DNA of 40,445 nucleotides. Source: Micrococcus lylae NBRC 15355 (GTDB taxonomy: Bacteria; Actinomycetota; Actinomycetes; Actinomycetales; Micrococcaceae). Positions within the stretch are counted from its first letter, which is position 1. Each line of letters opens with the position of its first letter. Below are positions 14,696 through 22,143 of the stretch, piece after piece. Made by a program: the position numbers and the translations under genes. The DNA lies in assembly GCF_001570885.1 (NCBI RefSeq), contig NZ_BCSN01000025.1:1-40445 (forward strand). The letters run 5' to 3'. Below the pieces are notes generated by a model. It saw only the letters and a program-made list of their open reading frames with translations. It was not told the DNA's origin and did not search any database.

Positions 14696-15478
14696 TCACC
14701 TGCGTGTCGCGGTGATCATGGCGTAGCCGGCGCTCGACCGGATCGCCCCGTCCTGGCCGGCACACTCCTCGAGGTGCCCGCGCAGCGCCTCCAGCAGCGC
14801 CTGCCGCCGGTCCCCCGCCATGGCCAGGGACCAGGTGTGGGTGGGGCTGCCTTCGAGGTAGAGCTCCATGCCGGCCTCCACGCTCGGAAAGTCCCAGGTC
14901 AGGTCACGGTGCTCCACACGCACGTCCGCGAACCACGGGCCCAGGCGTTCGGCAGCCACCCCGTCCTGCGCCCACCGCATGTGCGGCGGGGTGTGCGGCG
15001 CCTGGCCCGCCGGGGCCACGGCAGCCGTCATGCGGTCCGTCATCTCGGCGAGGAACCCACGGCCGTCCCAGGCGGTCATCACCAGGGTCCCGCCCGGGGC
15101 GAGCACGCGCGCCCATTCGGCGGGTCCGGCGCAGGGGTCGCAGATCATCGCCGCGAAGGAGGAGGCGATGGCGTCCACGGCGCCGCCCTTCAGCCCGGTG
15201 TGCTCGCCGTCCGCGAGGACCCAGTCGGCCTCCGGCACGCGTGCCCGCCCGATCTCGACCATGGCCGGCGTGGGGTCCAGGGCGGTGACCCGGAACCCAC
15301 GTGCAACCAGCTTCGCGGCGCCCTGTCCATGGCCGGCACCGAGGTCGAGGACGTGGGCGCCGGACCGCACCCGGGCGGCGACCTCCTCCGCCACGGCGAG
15401 CGCCGCCGGCCTCAGCCGGGCGGCGGTGGGTGCGTAGTCCGAACTGGCCCAGATGTCCGCGGGAGTGGGAGTGCTCAT
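14696..15478 (-). CDS. Class I SAM-dependent methyltransferase
   Basis: A 260-residue protein. Start ATG 15478 gives MSTPTPADIWASSDYA; a longer frame upstream would run through the promoter. The methyltransferase_11-type core is clear: motif I HVLDLGAGHGQGAAK, the acidic loop TALDPTPAMVEIGR, the DGEH segment, and motif IV/post region WARVLAPGGTLVMTAW. Substrate and pathway are unknown. The small-molecule methyltransferase fold (UbiE/Coq5-like) is the best general description. It is expressed from its own operator-bearing promoter. Confidence 0.85.
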   Translation of the reverse strand: MSTPTPADIWASSDYAPTAARLRPAALAVAEEVAARVRSGAHVLDLGAGHGQGAAKLVARGFRVTALDPTPAMVEIGRARVPEADWVLADGEHTGLKGGAVDAIASSFAAMICDPCAGPAEWARVLAPGGTLVMTAWDGRGFLAEMTDRMTAAVAPAGQAPHTPPHMRWAQDGVAAERLGPWFADVRVEHRDLTWDFPSVEAGMELYLEGSPTHTWSLAMAGDRRQALLEALRGHLEECAGQDGAIRSSAGYAMITATRR

Positions 15479-15485
15479 GCCCGGC

Positions 15486-15513
15486 ACTCTACTGCGAACG
15501 CTTCGCAGTTCAA
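15486..15513 (-). promoter_or_regulatory. Methyltransferase promoter with palindromic operator in the spacer
   Basis: On the minus strand TTGAAC (15513-15508), a 16-nt spacer, TAGAGT (15491-15486), then seven bases to the ATG, so the mRNA is probably leaderless. The spacer is filled by a perfect 8-bp inverted repeat ACTGCGAA-CGC-TTCGCAGT (15491-15509). An unlinked repressor would block both boxes from this site. Confidence 0.6.
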
Positions 15514-15612
15514 GCCCGGGAGTTCCCCGGGGAGCCGCGGATTCCGGGCCGCGTCTTGGAGCCGCAGGCACAGGCCCGTGCCCATGACCGTCTCCCCGCT
15601 CGCACCGCGCCA

Positions 15613-15744
15613 CGCCGCGGCCCGCTGGCCCTGGTGCTCGGCCGCTTCGTGCCGATCGTCCACACCTGCATGCCGGTCGCCGCCGGCACCGCGGGCATGT
15701 CCTACCGCTCCTTCGTGGGCTGGAACGTGACCGGCGCGGAAGAC
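15613..15744 (+). pseudogene. Remnant of a DedA-family (VTT domain) membrane protein
   Basis: The plus frame reads GPLALVLGRFVPIVHTCMPV then AAGTAGMSYRSFVGWNVTGA. This is the conserved DedA core, in which a glycine-arginine-phenylalanine-proline segment precedes the re-entrant helix and M-x-Y-R-x-F leads into the next helix. Nothing recognisable as DedA precedes or follows, and no start or ribosome site is in place, so about 45 of some 200 codons remain. The 433-bp gap from 15479 to 15911 holds the methyltransferase promoter, this remnant and a terminator hairpin. Confidence 0.65.
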
Positions 15745-15829
15745 GGCGGCCTGACAGGGGCCGCCTGACAGGGCCTCCTCCCGCGCCGGAGCCTCCTCGG
15801 CACGGTTCTCCTCCTCCGCTTCACGACGA

Positions 15830-15857
15830 CGGCCGCCCACCTTCCGGTAGGCGGCCG
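15830..15857 (-). terminator. Hairpin downstream of vapC
   Basis: A perfect 8-bp stem CGGCCGCC (15830-15837) / GGCGGCCG (15850-15857) with a 12-nt loop lies 55 bases beyond the toxin stop. Its left arm is part of a variant copy (15819-15833, 14 of 15) of the dispersed 15-mer. Confidence 0.5.
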
Positions 15858-15911
15858 CGTCGCGTGCGGGGCCGGGCCGGGCAGGACAGCCTCTCCCCGG
15901 GCCGCGCCCCC

Positions 15912-16337
15912 TCACCAGAGCAGGCGGAGCGCCGCCTCCTCTCCACGGACAGCGAGCGTGGAGAATGCCGCGTCCCTGGTGATCAGGACCAGCCCATCAC
16001 GCATCGCCTGGGCTGCCAGCATCCGGTCGAAGGGGTCTCGATGGGTCCAGTCGAGGCCTCCGGCGAGGAGTGCGTGGCCTGAGTCGACGGGCAACGGACG
16101 CGCACCCAGGCGAGCCACCTGCACATCCCATTGCGGCAGCCAGGCATCGGCGCCGGGCAGCTTTCCGAGGCGACTCTTCGTGGCAACCTCCCACGCGCTC
16201 GCCGCCGAAACGAACAGGTCGACCGAGGCGTCCTCGAGTACCCCGCGCGACTGTGCTCCCAGGCGGTCCGGATCGTTCACTGCCCAGATGAATGCATGTG
16301 TGTCGAGGAGGACGGCCGCCTGCTCTCGGCCAGTCAT
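15912..16337 (-). CDS. PIN-domain toxin (VapC-like ribonuclease)
   Basis: A 141-residue PIN-domain protein. The acidic metal-binding residues are in LLDTHAFIWAV (Asp12), SAASAWEVATKSRLGKL (Glu about 50), HRDPFDRMLAAQA (Asp about 99) and LITRDAAF (Asp about 120), the pattern of type II toxins that cleave RNA with Mg2+. Its ATG overlaps the antitoxin stop by one base (TGATG), so translation is coupled. The close relative group is the PIN/Phd type common in actinobacteria. The RNA target is unknown. Confidence 0.87.
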   Translation of the reverse strand: MTGREQAAVLLDTHAFIWAVNDPDRLGAQSRGVLEDASVDLFVSAASAWEVATKSRLGKLPGADAWLPQWDVQVARLGARPLPVDSGHALLAGGLDWTHRDPFDRMLAAQAMRDGLVLITRDAAFSTLAVRGEEAALRLLW

Positions 16338-16558
16338 CAGGCCTCCCAGACCTCGAGCTCGTCCTCGGGCAGCTCATCGAAGAAGCCGTCCGGCAGCCGG
16401 TAGGAGCCGAACCCGAGCTCCCGCCGGGCGGGCTCCACCGGAACCAGGCGCGCGACACCCCGATCGCCCCGGGCGATGAGGATCTCCTCGCCTGCCTCGA
16501 CGCGCTTGAGCAATGCCGACAGATGTGTCTTCGCCTGGTGCACCTTCACCGTCTCCAT
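16337..16558 (-). CDS. Phd/YefM-family antitoxin
   Basis: A 73-residue antitoxin. The N-terminus METVKVHQAKTHLSALLKRVEAGEEILIARGDRGVARLVP is the Phd/YefM DNA-binding and dimerisation fold. The acidic C-terminus FFDELPEDELEVWEA is the usual toxin-binding tail. It is the first gene of the pair, with no ribosome site but a -10 box six bases before the ATG. It probably represses its own operon together with the toxin. Confidence 0.85.
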   Translation of the reverse strand: METVKVHQAKTHLSALLKRVEAGEEILIARGDRGVARLVPVEPARRELGFGSYRLPDGFFDELPEDELEVWEA

Positions 16559-16564
16559 AGCTCG

Positions 16565-16604
16565 ACGATACGGACCCGCCAGAGGTTAGTCAATACAGTT
16601 AGTC
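16565..16604 (-). promoter_or_regulatory. Leaderless-type toxin-antitoxin promoter with direct repeats
   Basis: On the minus strand TTGACT (16593-16588), 17-nt spacer, TATCGT (16570-16565), then six bases to ATG 16558, so the start of transcription would be the A of the antitoxin start. Two direct copies of GTTAGTC (16585-16591 and 16598-16604, 13-bp period) overlap the -35 region and the stop codon of the preceding amidohydrolase gene. They may be the antitoxin operator. Confidence 0.55.
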
Positions 16605-18320
16605 CATCTGTGGAGGACAGGTGCTCTGCCCCGCCTCAGCCGCGCACGCGGATGCCGTCAGGGCCGAGCACCCTTGCGCAATGTCCCGGTCGAAGACCTT
16701 CCGGCCGGCGAACCAGGTCTGCACCGCCTGCACAGAAGGGATCTCCTCCACGTCCACCTCCCGGAGGTTGGCGGAGAGGACCGCAAGGTCCGCAGACTTG
16801 CCGGGCGAGAGCGTCCCAGTGACCTCGGCCAGCCCCATCGCCTCAGCCGGAGCCGTGGTGTAGACGTGCAACGCCTCCTCCAGGGTGAGCGCCTGCTCGG
16901 GCCAGAGGGCGCCGGGGAACTGACAAGTCGGGTCCTTGCGGGTGACCAGGCCGTAGATCGCCTCGAACGCGTTCGGGGTCTCGCTGACCGGCCAGTCCGA
17001 GCCGCCGGCGACGATGGCGCCGGCGTCCACGAGGGAGCGATTCGGCTGCAGGCGGGAGCCGCGTTCCTCGCCGAGCACGTCCTTGATGGCATTGGCGATC
17101 ACGCCGGGGAACCAGAGGGCCGGAGAGATGTCCGCGACCACACCGAGCTCACGGAAACGCGGCACGTCCTCCGGGTGCACGAACTGGCCGTGCGCCACGT
17201 GATACCGGACGTCGGTGTGGCCGGCCTCGCGGACCTTCTGCACGGTGTCCAGGACGAGGCGCACCGAGGCGTCGCCGGTGCAGTGGATCTTCGCTGAGAT
17301 GCCTCGCTCAGCGGTGCCCATGAGCCAGCCCTCGAGCTCGGCGGGGTCCATGGTGGTCTGCCCGTGGTGGCAGCCGCCGAACCCGGCCTCCGCCAGGTAG
17401 GGCTCGATGAATGCGCCGGTGCCGGCCGGGGGCACGCCGTCCAGAAAGATCTTGATGAAGTCCGGACGGTGGTGCGGACTGCGGGTGCCCTCACGCTCGG
17501 CGATAATCCCCTCTCCCAGCGGGGCCGTGCCGAAGATGAAGTCGTTGGCCTGCATGGAAGTGACCACCCAGGCGGTCAGTTCGTCGGCATCGTCCAGCAC
17601 CTTGAGCGCCTTCATCAGCTGCAGAGAGGCGGCGGCATCCTGGAACGCGGTGACGCCGTAGGAGTGCAGGATCTCGATGCCGCGCCGCGCCGCCTGGGCA
17701 TAGTCCTCGTCGCGGGTGGGGTGCAGGCGCTCTCGAAGCTGCTCCATGTCCCTGCCCGCCGCCTCGATCAGCACGCCGGTGACGTGGCCGTCCGCGTCAC
17801 GCAGGTACTGGCCACCCTCCGGATCAGTCACCGTGTCGCCGATCCCGGCGAGGGCAAGGGCCGCCGAGTTGGCCCAGCGATTGTGCTTCGAGTCGTCCTT
17901 GAGCACCGCCGGCCGCCCACCGGTCGCCTCGTCGAGACGGGCAAGCGCCTCGGTTGAGTTGATCTGGTTCATCAAGCCGGAGCCCCAGCTGCCGCCCACG
18001 ACCCACTCCTCGGGTCCGAGCCGTGCCGCGTGTGCGGCGACCGCCTCCAGGAGCCCGTCGAGGTCGAGGGTCGGCGAGGCATCAAGCTCGAACAGGTCCA
18101 TCTGCCCTGCGATCAGGTGGTGGTTGTGAACGTCATGGAGTCCCGGCAGGACGTAGGCGTCGCCGAGGTCCACGACATTCGTATCCGGTCCCCGCAGCTC
18201 CATCGCCGCGGCTCCGACTGCGGCCACCTTGCCGTCGATCACGGCCAGAGCCGTGACGGTGCCGAGTTCGGGGTCGAGAGTGTCGATGGTGCCGTTGACG
18301 AAGAGGGTGTGAGCGTCCAT
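16599..18320 (-). CDS. YtcJ-type metal-dependent amidohydrolase
   Basis: A 573-residue amidohydrolase_3 family protein. Start ATG 18320 opens the usual N-terminal beta segment (HTLFVNGTIDTLDPELG). Metal ligands and landmarks are the H-x-H in LPGLHDVHNHH (H65/H67), the Lys in DFIKIFLDGV, the His in AKIHCTGD, HVAHGQFV, and the Asp in VAGGSDWPV. Length and layout match the YtcJ group, which hydrolyses C-N bonds of N-acyl or cyclic amides, though most members have no known substrate. It is a single gene with the HAD phosphatase 73 bases upstream on the same strand. The last 20 residues are Cys/Ala-rich and atypical. Substrate unknown. Confidence 0.85.
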   Translation of the reverse strand: MDAHTLFVNGTIDTLDPELGTVTALAVIDGKVAAVGAAAMELRGPDTNVVDLGDAYVLPGLHDVHNHHLIAGQMDLFELDASPTLDLDGLLEAVAAHAARLGPEEWVVGGSWGSGLMNQINSTEALARLDEATGGRPAVLKDDSKHNRWANSAALALAGIGDTVTDPEGGQYLRDADGHVTGVLIEAAGRDMEQLRERLHPTRDEDYAQAARRGIEILHSYGVTAFQDAAASLQLMKALKVLDDADELTAWVVTSMQANDFIFGTAPLGEGIIAEREGTRSPHHRPDFIKIFLDGVPPAGTGAFIEPYLAEAGFGGCHHGQTTMDPAELEGWLMGTAERGISAKIHCTGDASVRLVLDTVQKVREAGHTDVRYHVAHGQFVHPEDVPRFRELGVVADISPALWFPGVIANAIKDVLGEERGSRLQPNRSLVDAGAIVAGGSDWPVSETPNAFEAIYGLVTRKDPTCQFPGALWPEQALTLEEALHVYTTAPAEAMGLAEVTGTLSPGKSADLAVLSANLREVDVEEIPSVQAVQTWFAGRKVFDRDIAQGCSALTASACAAEAGQSTCPPQMD

Positions 18321-18393
18321 GCATCCACCGTCACACCGACCAGGGTCGTGCGCATTGACTCTGCGCGAAGGGTGGGCGCCGACGAGCGCAGGC

Positions 18394-19044
18394 TCAACCC
18401 CGCACACGGATGCCGTCCGGACCGGGCTCCATGGTGACGCCGGAGAGGTCGGGCACCAGGTGGTCGGCCGCGGAGAGCCGGGCGAGGTCATGCGAGGTGC
18501 CGACGGCCAGCACGGTGGCCCCGGCGTTGCGGCCGGCACCGACGCCGGCGGGAGCATCCTCCACCACCAGGCAGCGGGCGGGGTCCACGCCGAGGCGTTC
18601 GGCGGCCATGCGGTAGCCCTGCGGGTCCGGCTTGCCCGCCGCCACGTCCTCCGCAGCGACGAACACCTCGGGCACGGGCAGTCCCGCGGCGTCCAGGCGC
18701 AGAGCCATCAGGTCGCGGCCGCCGGAGGTGACGGCGGCCCACCGTCCGGCGGGCAGTCCGTCCAGGATCCGCAGCGCACCGGGCAGGGCCACGATCCCGT
18801 CCAGGTCGTTCGTCTCGTACTCGAGCAGCTCCGCTGCGGCGGCGTCCACCAGGTCGGCGGGGAAGAACTCCTCGATGGTGTCCCGTGCGCGGCGGCCGTG
18901 GGTCACCGAGAGCAGACGCTCCACCTCCACGCCGTGGGCCTCGGCCAGCCGGGTCCAGGAGCGTTCCACGGAGGCGGTGGAGTCGGCGAGGGTGCCGTCG
19001 ATGTCGAAGAGCACGGCGTCCACGGTGAGGTCGAAGGAGCTCAT
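18394..19044 (-). CDS. HAD-superfamily hydrolase (beta-phosphoglucomutase/sugar-phosphatase-like)
   Basis: A 216-residue HAD subfamily IA protein. Motif I is VLFDIDGTLADS (Asp14, Asp16), motif II AAVTSGGRDL, motif III Lys in DVAAGKPDPQGYRMAAERLGV, and motif IV CLVVEDAPAGVGAGRNAG. The helical cap lies between residues about 20 and 85 as in sugar-phosphate phosphatases (YniC/DOG1-like). It probably dephosphorylates a sugar phosphate. It is the middle gene of three same-strand genes with short gaps. Confidence 0.88.
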   Translation of the reverse strand: MSSFDLTVDAVLFDIDGTLADSTASVERSWTRLAEAHGVEVERLLSVTHGRRARDTIEEFFPADLVDAAAAELLEYETNDLDGIVALPGALRILDGLPAGRWAAVTSGGRDLMALRLDAAGLPVPEVFVAAEDVAAGKPDPQGYRMAAERLGVDPARCLVVEDAPAGVGAGRNAGATVLAVGTSHDLARLSAADHLVPDLSGVTMEPGPDGIRVRG

Positions 19045-19065
19045 GCCCTCCAGGCTGTCACGTCC

Positions 19066-19320
19066 TCAGGCGCTGCGGACAGCCGTGTGCCGCGCGATGT
19101 ACCCGGCGGTGGTGAGCGTGAGGTCCGGGCGGGCCCGGCGGACCCGGTCGATCAGGTCCAGCTCGGACATTCCACGGGTCCCACCGGGCACGAGGTCCTC
19201 AGCCCAGGCCGCGGCCTCGGACTCGCAGGAGAAGCCGGCCTCACGCAGGACGAGGCGCTGATCGCGTCGGTCGCCGAAGACCTTCCGCCAGAACGTGTTG
19301 CCGCCGTCGCCGTTCATCAT
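19066..19320 (-). CDS. Small uncharacterised protein
   Basis: An 84-residue protein starting at ATG 19320, chosen because GGGGAG lies seven bases upstream; an ATG six bases earlier (19326) is too close to that site. The sequence starts MNGDGGNTFWRKVFGDRRDQRLVL and is charged and soluble, with no membrane segment or signal. SELDLIDRVRRARPDLTLTTAGYIARHTAV could be a helical pair. I do not recognise the family. Codon bias matches the neighbours and the ribosome site is good, so it is probably real. Confidence 0.6.
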   Translation of the reverse strand: MMNGDGGNTFWRKVFGDRRDQRLVLREAGFSCESEAAAWAEDLVPGGTRGMSELDLIDRVRRARPDLTLTTAGYIARHTAVRSA

Positions 19321-19500
19321 GGTCATACTCCCCTCTGCGTCTGTGCACCGCCCCGGCCCGTGAAGGGTCCTCCGCCGGCCCCGGGCGCCGGTGCCGGGCG
19401 CACCCGCGTCAGGTGCGCCGTGGCTCCCACGCTACTGACGGCCCGCACAGCGCACCTCCACCGGAAGACGGATCCTGCCACGCCGGCGCCTCCCCCTCCC

Positions 19501-19591
19501 GGCGGACCTTCTCCCCGCGCGGTCTATTCGGTGACCGCCTGTACGCACCGGGGGCGCGCCCCGGCGGACCTGCTCCCCGCGCGGCCTATTC
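19501..19591. repeat. 29-bp direct repeat upstream of the sulfur transporter gene
   Basis: Copies at 19501-19529 and 19563-19591 match at 27 of 29 positions (start GGCGGACCT, end CTATTC). A shorter pair of CCCCGCATGA lies just after, near 19614-19640. The 357 bp between the small ORF and the transporter contain these repeats and no gene. They could carry operator sites for sulfur control, but no known motif is recognised. Confidence 0.7.
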
Positions 19592-19677
19592 CCGCCGGAG
19601 CCGGATGTGTCCCCGCATGACCCCGCGTTGCCCCGCATGACTGCATCCCTCGCTTCGAGACCCCCGGCGGGTGTGTC

Positions 19678-20763
19678 ATGGCCGCCATGATCATCACCGG
19701 ACTCCTCCTGGGCACCGTGCTGGGCTTCGTGTTCCAGCGCGGGCGCTTCTGCGTCACGGGTGCGTTCCGTGACCTGTTCACCCTCCGCTCGTCCCGCTGG
19801 CTCACCGCCTTCATGGTGGTGGTGGCCGTACAGTCCGTGGGCGTGTTCGCCCTGGACGCCGCCGGCGTCATCACCCTGGCCCCGGAGACCTTCCCGTGGC
19901 TGGGCACCATCCTGGGCGGCCTGATCTTCGGCTTCTCGATCGTGCTGGCCGGCGGCTGCGCCACCGGCACCTACTACCGCGCCGCCGAGGGCCTGGTGGG
20001 CTCCTGGTTCGCGCTGATCTTCTACATCGTGGGCGCCGCAGCGTTCCGCAAGGGCCCGCTGGCCGGCACCACCGAGGCCGTCCGCTCCGTGGAGACGCAG
20101 ACCGGCTCGTTCCAGCAGCTGACGGGGCTGTCCCCGTGGGTGTTCGTGGCGGTCCTCGTGGCAGCCGTGGGCGTGGCCGTCCGCCACCACCTGCGCCGCG
20201 AGTCCCGGATGACCCGCTTCCGGCTGCCGGCCACCAAGACGGGCCTGGCCCACGTGCTCACCGAGAAGGCATGGCACCCGTTCGTCACCGCCGCGATCAT
20301 CGGTGTGCTGGCGATCCTCGCCTGGCCGCTGTCCTGGGCCACCGGCCGCGAGTCCGGCCTGGGCATCACCGGGCCCTCGGCGAACATCGGCGCGTACATC
20401 GGCACCGGGGACCCGGAGCTGGTCGACTGGGGCGTGATGCTCGTGCTCGGCCTGCTGGTCGGCTCGTTCATCGCCGCGAAGGCCTCCGGCGAGTTCCGCA
20501 TCCGCATCCCGGACGCCACCACCACGGTCCGCTCGATTATCGGCGGCCTGGGCATGGGCTGGGGCGCGGCGTGGGCCGGCGGCTGCACCATCGGCAACGC
20601 CATGGTGAACACCGCGACCTTCACGTTCCAGGGCTGGGCATCCCTGGTGTTCATGATCCTCGGCACCGGGCTGGCCACGAAGATCTTCATCCTCAACCAC
20701 CGCGGCAAGGGCGCCACCCCGGCTGCCACCGCCTCCCCGGTGACGCTCACCCCGGTCGGCTGA
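19678..20763 (+). CDS. tsuA: YeeE/YedE-family thiosulfate (sulfur) transporter, TsuA-like
   Basis: A 361-residue membrane protein with two homologous halves and about nine helices. The three conserved Cys of TsuA are present in their settings: C25 in QRGRFCVTGAFRD, C94 in LAGGCATGTYY and C303 in WAGGCTIGN. They pass thiosulfate through the channel by transient hydrogen bonding in the known structure. The start at ATG 19678 or 19687 is not decided, since no clear ribosome site precedes either. A TusA-like protein is encoded downstream, the established TsuA-TsuB pairing. It lies just left of the low-GC island but has core-type codon use. Confidence 0.88.
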   Translation: MAAMIITGLLLGTVLGFVFQRGRFCVTGAFRDLFTLRSSRWLTAFMVVVAVQSVGVFALDAAGVITLAPETFPWLGTILGGLIFGFSIVLAGGCATGTYYRAAEGLVGSWFALIFYIVGAAAFRKGPLAGTTEAVRSVETQTGSFQQLTGLSPWVFVAVLVAAVGVAVRHHLRRESRMTRFRLPATKTGLAHVLTEKAWHPFVTAAIIGVLAILAWPLSWATGRESGLGITGPSANIGAYIGTGDPELVDWGVMLVLGLLVGSFIAAKASGEFRIRIPDATTTVRSIIGGLGMGWGAAWAGGCTIGNAMVNTATFTFQGWASLVFMILGTGLATKIFILNHRGKGATPAATASPVTLTPVG

Positions 20764-20780
20764 CCGGGCCCCACGCCCTC

Positions 20781-20868
20781 CTTCCCGACGACGGCCGCCC
20801 CCCCTTCCCCGCCCGGCCCACCTCCACGGTGGGCGGGCAGGCGGAGGCGAGGAGCCGTCGTCGGGAAG
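20781..20868 (+). promoter_or_regulatory. Nested hairpin between tsuA and tusA built from the dispersed 15-mer
   Basis: Perfect 15-bp arms CTTCCCGACGACGGC (20781-20795) and GCCGTCGTCGGGAAG (20854-20868) enclose an inner hairpin GCCCACC (20816-20822) / GGTGGGC (20828-20834). It lies 17 bases after the tsuA stop and 36 before the tusA start, so it could attenuate tusA transcription or protect mRNA. Confidence 0.65.
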
Positions 20869-20904
20869 ACGGAGACGACCCCCACGAACCAAGGAGAGAC
20901 ACCC

Positions 20905-21132
20905 ATGGCACGCCACCTTCTCGAGACCGACGGACAGGTCTGCCCCTTCCCGCTGGTGGAGGCGAAGCAGGCGATGGCGCAGATCCCCAGCGGGGACGAG
21001 CTGGTCATCGACTTCGACTGCACCCAGGCCACCGACTCGCTGCCGCGCTGGGCGGCCGAGGACGGCCACGAGGTCACCGAGTTCACCAAGCGCGGTGCGG
21101 CCGAGTGGACGATCGTGGTGCGGAAGGGCTGA
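20905..21132 (+). CDS. tsuB: TusA/SirA-family sulfur carrier, TsuB-like
   Basis: A 75-residue protein with AAGGAGAG before ATG 20905. The family motif C13-P-F-P in GQVCPFPLVEAKQAM carries the sulfur-binding cysteine, and the remaining fold (two helices, four strands, WTIVVRKG end) is full length. Beside a YeeE-type channel such proteins (TsuB) are needed for thiosulfate uptake, presumably by accepting or processing the sulfur inside the cell. It is the last gene before the GC shift at about 21170. Confidence 0.9.
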   Translation: MARHLLETDGQVCPFPLVEAKQAMAQIPSGDELVIDFDCTQATDSLPRWAAEDGHEVTEFTKRGAAEWTIVVRKG

Positions 21133-21243
21133 GCGCCTGGTGGAAGACGAGCACCCCGGCCGGCACGACAACAGCTGACCGCGCCTGTCGGACTATGGGT
21201 CTTTTGCGCTCATCGTCGATCACAAACTCGTAGCGCGCCTCGG

Positions 21244-22008
21244 TCAGAGTCGGCGACTCAACTCTCGGGATGCCGCGACCACGTCGTCACCCAGTTCCGC
21301 CTCTCGGTCCGGTTCCACACGACTCGCTAGAGCGGCGACAGACACGGCTCCGACTACCTCCTTGTAGGAATTGAAGACTGGTGCCGCAAAGCTGACGGCC
21401 TCGGCCACGCGTTCGCTGTCCGTACGGGCATACCCCACCTCTCGGACATGCTCCAGACGCCCCCGGATCCGTTCCGGCCGCGTCTCCGTACGATCCGACA
21501 TCGCAGGCACCGGTCGATTGAGCACCCACTCGATCTCACGCTCAGGGAGGAACGCGAGCATCGCCTGCCCGGACGCGCCGACCGTCAGCGGCAAACTGAG
21601 TCCGACCTGCACTGAAATCCGGATGAGACGCGAGCTCTCGACCTGACCGACATAAAGGCGGCGATAGCCCACACGGGCAGAGAGCGTCGCCGTCTCCCCA
21701 GTGACCTCCGCGAGCTCGGCGAGAGTAGGCAACCCCTCAGCACGCAAGCGAGAGCTCGCCGCCGCCGCATCCCCCAGTGCAAGAGCTGCACTCCCGAGTC
21801 GATACTTGCGTGTCTGGCGGTCCTGTTCAACGACATGAGCAGCACACAATTCCTGCAAGATTCGATGCGCCACAGCCTTTGAAAGCCCGGACATCCGGCC
21901 AATCTCGCTGACTCCGAGCTCAGTTTTCCCCTCCGAGAAGGCCAGCAACACCCGGACGACTCGGCCGGTGGTGGACTCGGACTGGCGCACAGATTCCACG
22001 TTCTTCAT
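21244..22008 (-). CDS. IclR-family transcriptional regulator of the catabolic island
   Basis: A 254-residue regulator. Start ATG 22008 gives the usual short N-terminus before the winged HTH (residues about 13-72: GRVVRVLLAF, LGVSEIGRMSGLSKAVAHRILQEL, KYRLG). The effector domain (RLRAEGLPTLAELAEVTGETATLS to the terminal RELSRRL) binds small organic acids in the family. The gene lies 135 bases downstream of the FAD enzyme gene on the same strand and next to genes for a transporter and CoA chemistry, a typical IclR setting. Candidate operators with GTTCC/GGAAC half sites occur before livK and before the CoA-lyase gene. Base composition is lower in GC than the genes to its left. Confidence 0.9.
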   Translation of the reverse strand: MKNVESVRQSESTTGRVVRVLLAFSEGKTELGVSEIGRMSGLSKAVAHRILQELCAAHVVEQDRQTRKYRLGSAALALGDAAAASSRLRAEGLPTLAELAEVTGETATLSARVGYRRLYVGQVESSRLIRISVQVGLSLPLTVGASGQAMLAFLPEREIEWVLNRPVPAMSDRTETRPERIRGRLEHVREVGYARTDSERVAEAVSFAAPVFNSYKEVVGAVSVAALASRVEPDREAELGDDVVAASRELSRRL

Positions 22009-22143
22009 GCTCGTGAGACTAGTCAAAGAAGATCCAGATAGGGCCTGGTCATCGGTCTGCGGCACAGGAACCGGCCCGGTCGGACGCGTGCCGCACGGCT
22101 TCCTCCGACCGGGCCGCTCTTCAGCCGGCAAGGCCAGTCCGAC

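Noticed and set aside
14509-14700. Possible c-di-AMP (ydaO-type) riboswitch before the NlpC/P60 gene, as in some actinobacteria
   Set aside because: The leader has tandem repeats but none of the conserved riboswitch segments that I could recognise.
16337-16558. VapB (AbrB/MazE-type) antitoxin for the PIN toxin
   Set aside because: The sequence is Phd/YefM-like (VHQAKTHLSALLKRVEAGEE), not the SpoVT/AbrB or RHH fold.
19432-21171. A 579-codon minus-strand open frame opposite tsuA-tusA
   Set aside because: Low-complexity antisense translation across two genes and their spacer.
21160-21243. Possible transposase or integrase remnant at the island's left edge (minus-strand peptide EARYEFVIDDERKRP)
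   Set aside because: Too short and no confident family match; noted only as lying at the GC shift.
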